Assembly: GCA_964511555.1 (NCBI GenBank)
Contig: CAZEFR010000003.1
Location: 50,571-114,570 of the forward strand
From: CAIZGX01 sp964511555
GTDB taxonomy: Bacteria; Bacteroidota; Bacteroidia; Flavobacteriales_D; Sanyastnellaceae
Reading direction: 5' to 3'
DNA: 64,000 nt
The position numbers and the translations under genes are program-made. This document shows positions 7,017 to 14,676 of the stretch, piece by piece (position 1 is the first letter of the stretch; each line of letters starts with the position of its first letter). The notes under the pieces are model-generated. The model did no database searches and was not told where the DNA came from. It saw nothing but the letters and a program-made list of their open reading frames with translations.

Positions 7017-8908
7017 TAGGCGCGCTCTGTTCGGCCTTCCATGTAGTTTATAAAGGCTTTATTCACCACTTTATTTCCGCCAGGTGTTGGATAGTTTCCT
7101 GAAAAATACCAATCGCCTTGGTTGTTCGGACAAGCATTGTGAAGACCTTCAATGGTTTGGAAAAGCACGCTAACTTTAGCTTTCGTGCCTTCAGGAGTAA
7201 CCAACTTCGCTACCATTTCAGAAATTTCTTCCTGCGAATACGCTTCGTAAACTTCCTTCACATAGTTTCTTACCTGTTCTTTTGGAACACTTTCTTGGTC
7301 TTTACATTTCATGTAAACAACATCGAGAATTCCCTCCTTACCGTCGCGCTTCAACAAAGCAACTATGGCCTGAAAAGCAATGAAATCACCCATCTTAGCC
7401 ATATCAATTCCGTAGCAATCGGGATAACGAATTTGTGGGGCGGAAGAAACAATGATGATTCTTTTAGGCTCTAGACGGTCTAACATCTTAATGATAGACT
7501 TCTTCAAGGTGGTTCCGCGAACAATTGAGTCGTCTATAACTACTAACGTGTCTACACCGCGCTTTACGGTTCCGTGTGTCACATCATAAACATGCGCAAC
7601 CATTTCGTCGCGTGCAGAATCTTGTGTAATGAAGGTGCGCATTTTCACATCCTTGATCGCAATTTTCTCGATGCGCGCGCGCTTGCGAACAATGGCTTCT
7701 ATCTCTTCATTCGACCATTTACCCGTTGTTAGTTTTTCAATTTTCACATCGTTCAAATGATCTTCTAAGGCCTTAATCATTCCGTAAAACGCAGTTTCTG
7801 CCGTGTTAGGAATGAAAGAAAAGACCGTGTTTTCCAAGTCGTAATTCACTTCTTGCAAAACGCGCGGAACAATATTCTTTCCGAGGTCTTGACGCTCTTG
7901 ATAAATAGACGCGTCGTTTCCTCTTGAAAAATAGATACGCTCAAACGAGCAGGGTGTTAACGCTGCCGGAGCTTTAATCTCTTTCATGGAAGAACTTCCG
8001 TCTTTCTTCACCACATATGCGCAGCCTGCAGGAATTTCTTTGATTTGATCAAGCGGAACGTTGAACGCGCTTTGGATAGGCGGACGCTCGCTTGCAACAA
8101 CACAAACCTCATCGTCTTCGTAGTAAAACGCCGGACGAATTCCATTTGGATCGCGGTACACAAACGCATCTCCGTGACCCAACATTCCCACCATCGCAAA
8201 TCCTCCGTCCCAATCCTTGCTTGCGCGTTGCAACACGCGCTGAATGTCTATATTCTTCGCTATTAACTCAGAAATCTGTTGGTTTGAATAGCCTTGTTGG
8301 TGGTACTGATTGAAAAGCACTTGATTTTCTTCATCCAGGAAGTGGCCAATTTTTTCCATCACCGTTACGGTGTCGGTATGTTCTTTCGGATGTTGTCCCA
8401 ATTCAACCAATAAGCCAAATAATTCGTCTACGTTGGTTAGGTTGAAATTCCCTGCAAGCACGAGATTACGGGTCATCCAGTTGTTTTGACGAAGAAACGG
8501 ATGACAGTTTTCAATGCTGTTTCCGCCATAAGTTCCGTACCTCAGGTGACCTAAAAAGACTTCGCCGGTGAAAGCAAAATTGTTTTTTAAATACTGGGCG
8601 TTTTTCAGTTTATCTGGATGCTTTTTTGCCATTTCGGCAAAGCGACTCATCACTTTCGCGAACACTTCACGAACGGGCTGAGCGTCGTTACTTCGAATAC
8701 GAGAGATGTATTTCTTTCCTGGTTCTGCATCTAACTTAATGTTCGCTAACCCAGCGCCATCTTGGCCTCGGTTATGCTCTTTCTCCATGAGGAGATACAT
8801 TTTGTTTAGTCCGTAAAAAGCAGTTCCGTATTTATCGGTGTAATGCTGAAGAGGTTTCTTCAGTCTAAGAAATGCGATCCCGCATTCGTGTTTGATAGCG
8901 TCACTCAT
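7013..8908 (-). CDS. purF: Amidophosphoribosyltransferase-type protein (PurF-like, long Bacteroidota form)
   Basis: The 631-residue protein starts MSDAIKHEC; Cys9 is followed by GIAF and would be the N-terminal nucleophile of the class II glutamine amidotransferase domain after removal of eight residues. EHNRGQDGAGLA is the typical glutaminase motif and VVIDDSIVRGTT (around residue 455) is the PRPP-binding loop of the phosphoribosyltransferase domain. The activity would be the first step of purine synthesis. It is longer than E. coli PurF (505) and forms a clade typical of Bacteroidota, where a second, shorter PurF often exists, so this may be a paralogue. Monocistronic by context. Confidence 0.88.
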   Translation of the reverse strand: MSDAIKHECGIAFLRLKKPLQHYTDKYGTAFYGLNKMYLLMEKEHNRGQDGAGLANIKLDAEPGKKYISRIRSNDAQPVREVFAKVMSRFAEMAKKHPDKLKNAQYLKNNFAFTGEVFLGHLRYGTYGGNSIENCHPFLRQNNWMTRNLVLAGNFNLTNVDELFGLLVELGQHPKEHTDTVTVMEKIGHFLDEENQVLFNQYHQQGYSNQQISELIAKNIDIQRVLQRASKDWDGGFAMVGMLGHGDAFVYRDPNGIRPAFYYEDDEVCVVASERPPIQSAFNVPLDQIKEIPAGCAYVVKKDGSSSMKEIKAPAALTPCSFERIYFSRGNDASIYQERQDLGKNIVPRVLQEVNYDLENTVFSFIPNTAETAFYGMIKALEDHLNDVKIEKLTTGKWSNEEIEAIVRKRARIEKIAIKDVKMRTFITQDSARDEMVAHVYDVTHGTVKRGVDTLVVIDDSIVRGTTLKKSIIKMLDRLEPKRIIIVSSAPQIRYPDCYGIDMAKMGDFIAFQAIVALLKRDGKEGILDVVYMKCKDQESVPKEQVRNYVKEVYEAYSQEEISEMVAKLVTPEGTKAKVSVLFQTIEGLHNACPNNQGDWYFSGNYPTPGGNKVVNKAFINYMEGRTERAY

Positions 8909-8929
8909 GGAGTGAAAAATAATTTGCGG

Positions 8930-8937
8930 CGAAGATA
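8930..8937 (-). promoter_or_regulatory. Putative -7 box (TATCTTCG) for purF
   Basis: On the minus strand TATCTTCG ends 21 nt before the purF ATG. It is the same octamer that precedes holB, the symporter, trhO, leuS and clpP. Confidence 0.4.
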
Positions 8938-9059
8938 GTCTATGCTTCGCGAATGTTGGAAGGAATTAAAATCATTTCTGTGTTTTGAATGGTAATTTTT
9001 CGAATTTCTTTGAAAAAATCAAAGGAGGAAAAAAATTAGCTTAGAGAAAAATAACGATT

Positions 9060-9770
9060 ATGAAAACAATTACACTACTCGCGAGCTTGCTTCTTTCTCT
9101 GGGAATGGCAGCTCAATCACACGGTGAAATCTTCGGAAAAATCATCGATGAAAATAACAAACCGATTGCAGGCGTAATTGTACGTGCAGAAAACAACGGT
9201 ATTGTAGTAGGTGCTGCAACCGACGAAAGAGGTGTATACCGCATCAACGGTGTTGAACCCGGAACATATACCCTATTCTACGATCTTATTGGATACGGGC
9301 AATTGCAGGTGAATGACGTTCAAGTTAAGTCAGATCAGATTCGAAAATTATCTGATTACACCTTAACCACAGCTACCTACGGAACAGGCGGGCCACTTAT
9401 CATTCGTGCTGAAAAACCGCTTATCGATATTAATGGTGGCACTGCAATCTCTCTAGGCGCAAAGGAACTAAAAGATAACGCTGCTGCAAATGGCGGGTCT
9501 CTAAAGTCTATTCTGTCTTCTATGTCCAGTGACATTAAAACGGGTGATCGCGGCGAAGAACTTTATTTTCGTGGAAGCCGTTCTGGCAGTATTGTGTATT
9601 ACATAGATGGGGTGAAAATTTATGGTAGTCCGTTGAATATTCCTTCAAGCGGAATAAATAACATTACAGTATACACAGGTGGTGTGCCAGCCAAGTATGG
9701 CGACAGCACCGGCGGTTATGTTATCATTGACACAAAGTCATTCAGAGACGCGGCACGAGAAAAAAAGTAA
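9060..9770 (+). CDS. Exported protein with carboxypeptidase-regulatory-like domain and TonB-receptor plug, no beta-barrel
   Basis: A 236-residue protein. Signal peptide MKTITLLASLLLSLGMAAQ; residues ~22-105 are a carboxypeptidase-regulatory-like beta-sandwich (GKIIDENNKPIAGVIVRAEN, YRINGVEPGTYTL), as at the N-terminus of SusC-like receptors; residues ~115-228 look like a TonB-dependent receptor plug (LYFRGSRSGSIVYYIDGVKI, then GINNITVYTGGVPAKYGDSTGG). It then stops, so the 22-strand barrel is absent. A stop-containing frame, not an assembly gap, ends it, and no barrel fragment follows. It may be a periplasmic plug-only protein working with another barrel, or a remnant. Monocistronic by context. 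Confidence 0.8.
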   Translation: MKTITLLASLLLSLGMAAQSHGEIFGKIIDENNKPIAGVIVRAENNGIVVGAATDERGVYRINGVEPGTYTLFYDLIGYGQLQVNDVQVKSDQIRKLSDYTLTTATYGTGGPLIIRAEKPLIDINGGTAISLGAKELKDNAAANGGSLKSILSSMSSDIKTGDRGEELYFRGSRSGSIVYYIDGVKIYGSPLNIPSSGINNITVYTGGVPAKYGDSTGGYVIIDTKSFRDAAREKK

Positions 9771-9811
9771 AGACATCGCTTATTAAATCTTTGTTTTTAC
9801 TAAACCTTTTG

Positions 9812-9853
9812 GAATTAAGGTAGTTAGGCATTAAATTCGGGCTACCTTAATTC
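9812..9853. repeat. Perfect 12-bp inverted repeat upstream of a TTG-initiated gene
   Basis: GAATTAAGGTAG (9812-9823) and CTACCTTAATTC (9842-9853) are exactly complementary, separated by 18 nt. No T-tract follows, so it is not a canonical terminator for the plug-protein gene. It ends 15 nt before the start codon of the next gene, in a position to act as a 5' UTR hairpin or as a DNA operator. Confidence 0.8.
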
Positions 9854-9868
9854 TTAAAGCCTCCCACT

Positions 9869-10162
9869 TTGCACAAAGGAAAATTCCCCTGTACCAAACA
9901 TGCGGTAATAAACGCACTTACAGATCTTCTGCACAGAGAGCGTTTTTTTATACGCGATATAAACGATCGTAAGGGCTTCATCTACGCTCAGCAGGGCGTT
10001 CGTTTTCTTGCTATTGGAAGAACTTGTTTGATTAGAATTGTAGAAGACAACGACACTGTTGAAGTTGAAGTTCGTTGTTCAAACAGAATGGGAATAGGAC
10101 TCCCCGGGTTGACAGGGGCCATAGAAAGGAAAATTCTTAAACGCCTCGAGGAAGAATTGTAA
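9869..10162 (+). CDS. Small conserved-looking protein of unknown function (97 aa)
   Basis: The frame has no ATG near its start; the first usable codon is TTG at 9869, seven codons after an in-frame stop. The product is a soluble, basic/acidic mixed alpha-beta protein without signal peptide: an N-terminal helix (HAVINALTDLLHRERFFIRD), several strands (GVRFLAIGRTCLIRIVED, TVEVEVRCS) and a C-terminal helix ending KRLEEEL. I do not recognise the family. Codon use is normal and the frame is open through conserved-looking secondary structure, which supports a real gene. It sits 33 nt before the symporter gene, separated by a putative promoter. Confidence 0.6.
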   Translation: MHKGKFPCTKHAVINALTDLLHRERFFIRDINDRKGFIYAQQGVRFLAIGRTCLIRIVEDNDTVEVEVRCSNRMGIGLPGLTGAIERKILKRLEEEL

Positions 10163-10172
10163 TTAGACACCC

Positions 10173-10180
10173 TATCTTCG
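10173..10180 (+). promoter_or_regulatory. Putative -7 box (TATCTTCG) for the dicarboxylate symporter
   Basis: TATCTTCG lies between the small upstream gene and the symporter, ending 15 nt before the ATG at 10196. Confidence 0.4.
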
Positions 10181-10195
10181 GAAAAATTTTCATTT

Positions 10196-11665
10196 ATGAA
10201 AAAGTTCGGAAGCCTTTCTTCTTGGATCTTTATTGCTTTGTTTATTGGAATTGGAGTAGGTTATGCGCTCAATGTATCATACCCTGCCCCTGCACAAAAA
10301 ACAAAAAAAGAGGCATTAGAACTTCTTGCCAAAGACCTTTCTGCTGAGCAAATACCTGCATCAACTGAACTTTCTTTTATTCTAACCAACGATTCAATTT
10401 CAGAAGATGAAAAATATGCCGCTGCCTTGGCTTGCATCAACAAAGCAAAAAGCGCATCGACTGATGTTTCGAAATATCAAAAAAGTGTCGATGTTTCGGA
10501 ATCACAGAACGTAACGCTCAAAAAGATTCTGGAAATCCTTTCAATATTCACAGATATTTTTCTTCGACTCATTAAAATGATCATTGCTCCTCTCGTTCTT
10601 GCCACATTGGTTGCGGGAGTTGCGAAATTGGGCGATATGAAAACTGTTGGACGTATTGGTGGAAAAACCATGCTTTGGTTTATTTCAGCGTCTTTCATTT
10701 CTCTCTTGTTGGGTGCGCTTTTGGTGAACCTCTATCAGCCAGGTAAGTCCCTTCAAGTTCCTCGTCCTCCGGAAGCCATGGAGTCTGGAATAGACAAAGC
10801 AGCTTTAACGTTAAAAGGATTTGTGGTACATATTGTTCCCTCCAGTGTTATCGAATCTATGGCCACAAATGAAATTCTTCAGATTGTCGTCTTTGCATTG
10901 TTTTTCGGAACGGCTACAGCCGCGTTGGGCAAGAAAGGGGCAATCATTGTGAAAGCCATGGACGCACTTGGGCACGTCATGCTTCGAATAACTTCTATGG
11001 TCATGTATGTCGCGCCATTTGCGGTGTTCGCAGCCATGACCTCTGTTGTTGCGAAAAAAGGCATAGGTGTACTGTCTTCTTACGCGCTATTCATTGGCGA
11101 ATTCTACAGCGGGCTCTTATTGCTTTGGATTATTTTGCTTTTCGTAGCCTTTCTTATTGTTGGAAAACGCGTGGTTCAGTTAACCGCTCGCATCAAGTCT
11201 CCCTTGCTTCTTGCCTTCTCAACCGCTTCAAGCGAAGCGGCCTATCCGAAATTATTGGAAGAGTTGGAGCGCTTCGGTTGCAGAAATCGTATTGTGAGTT
11301 TCGTGTTACCGTTGGGATATAGTTTCAATTTAGATGGAAGCATGATGTACATGACCTTCGCGAGTTTGTTCATTGCGCAGAGTTACGGCATTGATTTAAG
11401 TTGGGCCGATCAAGCAGCCATGCTTCTTACACTCATGGTAACCAGTAAAGGAATTGCGGGTGTTCCACGAGCATCGCTTGTGGTCATTGCCGGAACCCTT
11501 GCAACATTTGGAATTCCAGAGGCCGGATTACTGCTGCTTCTTGGCGTAGATCATATTCTTGACATGGGAAGATCTGCAACCAATGTCGTTGGAAACGCTG
11601 TTGCTGCTGTTGCTGTCAATCGTTGGGAAGAGAAAAACTACAACGCTGAAGAAGAAAACGATTAG
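10196..11665 (+). CDS. Dicarboxylate/amino acid:cation symporter (DAACS family)
   Basis: A 489-residue inner-membrane transporter of the GltP/DctA family, taking up glutamate, aspartate or C4-dicarboxylates with Na+ or H+. Family motifs are all present: STASSEAAYPK (hairpin 1 serine-rich motif), SFNLDGSMMYM (unwound TM7), GIAGVPRASLVV (hairpin 2) and the TM8 GVDHILDMGRSATNVVGN motif with substrate-binding Asp, Arg and Asn. Between TM1 and TM2 there is an insertion of about 80 polar residues (~30-110), longer than in E. coli GltP, as in several Bacteroidota homologues. Its stop overlaps that of panC by 4 nt. Exact substrate cannot be read from the sequence. Confidence 0.93.
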   Translation: MKKFGSLSSWIFIALFIGIGVGYALNVSYPAPAQKTKKEALELLAKDLSAEQIPASTELSFILTNDSISEDEKYAAALACINKAKSASTDVSKYQKSVDVSESQNVTLKKILEILSIFTDIFLRLIKMIIAPLVLATLVAGVAKLGDMKTVGRIGGKTMLWFISASFISLLLGALLVNLYQPGKSLQVPRPPEAMESGIDKAALTLKGFVVHIVPSSVIESMATNEILQIVVFALFFGTATAALGKKGAIIVKAMDALGHVMLRITSMVMYVAPFAVFAAMTSVVAKKGIGVLSSYALFIGEFYSGLLLLWIILLFVAFLIVGKRVVQLTARIKSPLLLAFSTASSEAAYPKLLEELERFGCRNRIVSFVLPLGYSFNLDGSMMYMTFASLFIAQSYGIDLSWADQAAMLLTLMVTSKGIAGVPRASLVVIAGTLATFGIPEAGLLLLLGVDHILDMGRSATNVVGNAVAAVAVNRWEEKNYNAEEEND

Positions 11666-12528
11666 GCCAATTCCAATTCATCAATTAGCCTAACTCCGCC
11701 AATAAAGCCAGCTATTAAAGCCACCTGATGCTTAGCGTCACTAAGCTTTTCCAGCGGCTCCAAAGTTTCAGAATTTGCAATGGTGAAATATTGAAGTTCG
11801 ATTTTTTCTTTTTCAATAAACAACGCTGTGGCTTCTGAAATAAGGCCACTCACATCGTTGTTTAATTTATTTTCCTGAAGGAATAACAACGCCTTTGAAA
11901 AAGCCGTTGCAAGAATGACTTGCTCGTCTGAAAGCCTCTTGTTTCTTGAACTTAATGCCAATCCGCTCGAAGCTCTTACCGTATCGCAACCGACAATTTC
12001 AACTTCAATTTGAAAACGTATTACCCATTCACGAATGACAGAATATTGTTGGAAATCTTTCTTTCCAAAGAATGATTTATGTGGAAGAACAATTTCAAAT
12101 AAACGCTTAACCACGGTAATTACACCATTGAAATGACCCGGTCTGTAATGACCTTCCCATTTGGAAGTCAGCGTTCCAAAATCATAATCTTGAACCTCTT
12201 GTCCATTCGGATACATGTCTGCGACCGAAGGAACAAAAACCAAATCGCAACCCGCGCTTTTCAATAATTCAATATCAGCGTCTTCGGTTCGTGGATAAAG
12301 GAGCAAGTCCTTCGGGTCGTTGAACTGTGTAGGATTAACAAATATGGAGCAGACAACAACGTCGCACTCGGCCTTGGCTCTGGCAACCAAAGACAGATGA
12401 CCCTCGTGTAAGGCGCCCATTGTGGGAACAAAACCTATTGTTCGGCCTCCGTTTCTGCACTTCGTGCTAAACGCCATCATCTCATCAACATGCTGTAAAA
12501 CAGCTATTTCGCACGAAGTTCCCTTCAT
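11662..12528 (-). CDS. panC: Pantothenate synthetase
   Basis: A 288-residue PanC that joins pantoate and beta-alanine with ATP, the last step of vitamin B5 synthesis. PTMGALHEGHLSLV near residue 35 contains the HxGH nucleotide-binding motif, SIFVNPTQF follows, and LALSSRNKRLS near residue 190 is the typical C-terminal-domain motif; GKKDFQQ is also conserved. Divergent from the GT5 gene with an 89-bp shared promoter region. The order panC-GT5-DUF4270-glmS is familiar in Flavobacteriales; panD, often adjacent, is not seen here. Confidence 0.97.
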   Translation of the reverse strand: MKGTSCEIAVLQHVDEMMAFSTKCRNGGRTIGFVPTMGALHEGHLSLVARAKAECDVVVCSIFVNPTQFNDPKDLLLYPRTEDADIELLKSAGCDLVFVPSVADMYPNGQEVQDYDFGTLTSKWEGHYRPGHFNGVITVVKRLFEIVLPHKSFFGKKDFQQYSVIREWVIRFQIEVEIVGCDTVRASSGLALSSRNKRLSDEQVILATAFSKALLFLQENKLNNDVSGLISEATALFIEKEKIELQYFTIANSETLEPLEKLSDAKHQVALIAGFIGGVRLIDELELA

Positions 12529-12551
12529 TTCAGTATTTTAAGGCCAAAAAG

Positions 12552-12585
12552 TTGCAAAATTCAAAAAAGATTTATAATATCTTTG
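12552..12585 (+). promoter_or_regulatory. Bacteroidota-type promoter of the glgA-like gene
   Basis: TTGC at 12552-12555 and TATCTTTG at 12578-12585 are spaced by 22 nt; the latter matches TANNTTTG exactly. The start codon is 32 nt further on. The region is shared with panC on the other strand. Confidence 0.6.
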
Positions 12586-12617
12586 CAAACTGAATTCAGG
12601 CAAACCTAAACATCTCT

Positions 12618-13445
12618 ATGCAAAAAACAAAAGTTCTTTTTGTAAGTCAAGAAATTTTTCCCTTCACTCCGGAATCTACAATAGCTGATCAAGTTCGACA
12701 AATTCCACAAGCCATGCACGAAAGGGGCAAGGAGACGCGCATCTTTATGCCGCGCTTTGGGAAAATTAACGAGCGCAGACATCAACTACATGAGGTTATT
12801 CGTTTATCCGGAATGAACTTAATTGTAGACGATACTGATCATCCACTAATTATTAAAGTTGCGAGCATTCCTCAAATTCGTTTGCAGGTCTACTTCATCG
12901 ATAACGAAGAGTTTTTTCATCGTAAAGCATATTTGCATGACGAAGCTGGCAAACCTTTTTCAGACAACGGTGAGCGCATGATCTTCTTTTCGAAGGGGGT
13001 TCTTGAAACAGTGAAAAAATTAGGCTGGGCTCCTGATATTGTGCATTGTCACGGTTGGTTCTCTGCATTGATGCCACTTTATGTGAAGCACGTATTTGCT
13101 GGAGACCCTCATTTCGCGGAAAGTAAGATTGTTATTTCTCTGTATAAAGATGATTTTGCGGGTTCAATAGACAAAGGCCTTTCCAAAAAAGTACAATTCG
13201 ACCAAATTGGACAACAACATTTGGGTGACCTTTCTACCTCTAATTACGTGAATCTAATGAAAGTGGCGTTAGCCCATGCAGACGGTGTGGTTATTCATGA
13301 TGCAGACATCAATCCTAAGCTTATGGAAGAAGTTAACACGTTGAGTGTTCCTGTTCTGAAAGCATATGAGTGTGAAGATTTTCACGCTGCCATTGATGAA
13401 TTTTTCGATACCGTTCACGCTGCAAAACCAATCTTGATTGACTAA
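12618..13445 (+). CDS. Short glycogen/starch synthase-like protein (GT5 N-terminal domain only)
   Basis: A 275-residue protein resembling the N-terminal catalytic domain of glycogen synthase: it begins MQKTKVLFVSQEIFPF, contains WAPDIVHCHGWFSALMPLYV (the GT5 HxHxW region) and FSDNGERMIFFSKG. Full GT5 enzymes are ~480 residues; the C-terminal nucleotide-sugar domain is missing and the next gene follows after 3 nt. This short form is a standing feature of Bacteroidota next to panC, so it is not a recent truncation. Whether it makes glycogen is doubtful, since the ADP-glucose domain is absent; a role in envelope or regulatory sugar binding is possible but unproven. Confidence 0.85.
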   Translation: MQKTKVLFVSQEIFPFTPESTIADQVRQIPQAMHERGKETRIFMPRFGKINERRHQLHEVIRLSGMNLIVDDTDHPLIIKVASIPQIRLQVYFIDNEEFFHRKAYLHDEAGKPFSDNGERMIFFSKGVLETVKKLGWAPDIVHCHGWFSALMPLYVKHVFAGDPHFAESKIVISLYKDDFAGSIDKGLSKKVQFDQIGQQHLGDLSTSNYVNLMKVALAHADGVVIHDADINPKLMEEVNTLSVPVLKAYECEDFHAAIDEFFDTVHAAKPILID

Positions 13446-13448
13446 ACC

Positions 13449-14576
13449 ATGAGGAAAGTCCTCTTTTTGCTGAGCTTCACCGCATTACTTGTATTTGCTT
13501 CGTGCGACAAGCCCACGGATTTGCTGGCAGATGGGCTTCTTCCGGAAGAAGACGTTTTGTTTGCTAACCAATCAGACACCGCAAGCATTATCAGTTACAC
13601 AGTGCGTGAGGATACCCTTTCTACTGACGAACTTTCTGCTTGTTTATTGGGATCGTATACAGATGATGTTTTTGGAAGAACTTTGGCCAGTTTCGCTACC
13701 CAATTCGTTCTTTCAGGCGCTAACCCTACTTTTCCAGACGTATTTGAGGTTGATTCTGTTATTTTTTCAGTGGCCTACACAGGCTATTCATACGGTTCTC
13801 TCGGAGAGGGTTATCTTTCAGTAAGAGAATTAAGTGCCGATTTGCCAAAAAGCGCAGGTTTCAACAGTTCATACAATGCGCCCGTTCTAAATGAAAGTTT
13901 GCTAGCGAATTCTTTTCAGACGTTTCAATTCAAACCAAAAACTTTTCTTTCGGGAACTGAAGACTCTTTGGCGCCGCAACTTCGAATTCCGCTCAAAAAC
14001 AGCTTAGGAGCTCGACTACTTCAGCCAGCAGACCCCTCAGCGCTTGAGTCTGACGAGAATTTTCAGTCGTATTTCAAGGGAATTAAAGTTGAAGCCGGTT
14101 CTTTTCCAATGGGAATAGCGGCTTTGGATTTAACAAATGTGAATACAAAAATTACTGTTTACTATCGCTTCGACAACGGAGGACTTGCAGACACCACTTT
14201 CTATGAATTTCCTGTTACATCTGATTGCGGCAGATACTCTCGTATTCAACATTTCTATCAATACGCGACTGATCCTGCCCTTCAGCCACTGGTTTCTGTT
14301 GACTCCATAGCGCACCCAACACTGTTGTACCTTCAAGCTGGCGCGGGAACGAAAGTTAGAATAGACCTTCCTCATTTGTTGGATTTACAAACGACTGAGG
14401 GCAGAATTATAAATAAAGCTGAACTCGTAATTCCTTACGAACCTGATTCGCGCTATGCCCCTGCTTCACAAATTTTCATTTTCTATCAGAACAGTGAAGG
14501 AACTTTAGTTGCACTTCCCGACCAATTCAGCGGCAGTATTGGAGGTGGCGTTGAGGAAGCAAACAAAAGATATCGC
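13449..14576 (+). CDS. DUF4270 family lipoprotein, 3' end lost in assembly gap
   Basis: The first 376 residues are visible. MRKVLFLLSFTALLVFASC is a lipoprotein signal with Cys19 as the lipidated residue, so it should sit in the outer or inner membrane. The rest matches the DUF4270 pattern: SYTVREDTLSTDEL, GSYTDDVFGRTLASFATQF and VDSVIFSV near the start. Function unknown; the gene is conserved between the short GT5 gene and glmS in Flavobacteriales. It begins 3 nt after the GT5 gene. The reading frame seems intact up to the gap at 14577; its last part is unsequenced. Confidence 0.85.
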
Positions 14577-14676
14577 NNNNNNNNNNNNNNNNNNNNNNNN
14601 NNNNNNNNNNNNNNNNNNNNNNNNNNNNNNNNNNNNNNNNNNNNNNNNNNNNNNNNNNNNNNNNNNNNNNNNNNNN
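14577..14676. other. Assembly gap (100 N)
   Basis: Exactly 100 Ns. The end of DUF4270 and the first ~70 codons of glmS, including its start and the N-terminal Cys nucleophile, must lie here, so at least ~210 bases plus the DUF4270 tail are missing; 100 is a placeholder length. Any reading frame crossing it is artificial. Confidence 0.98.
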
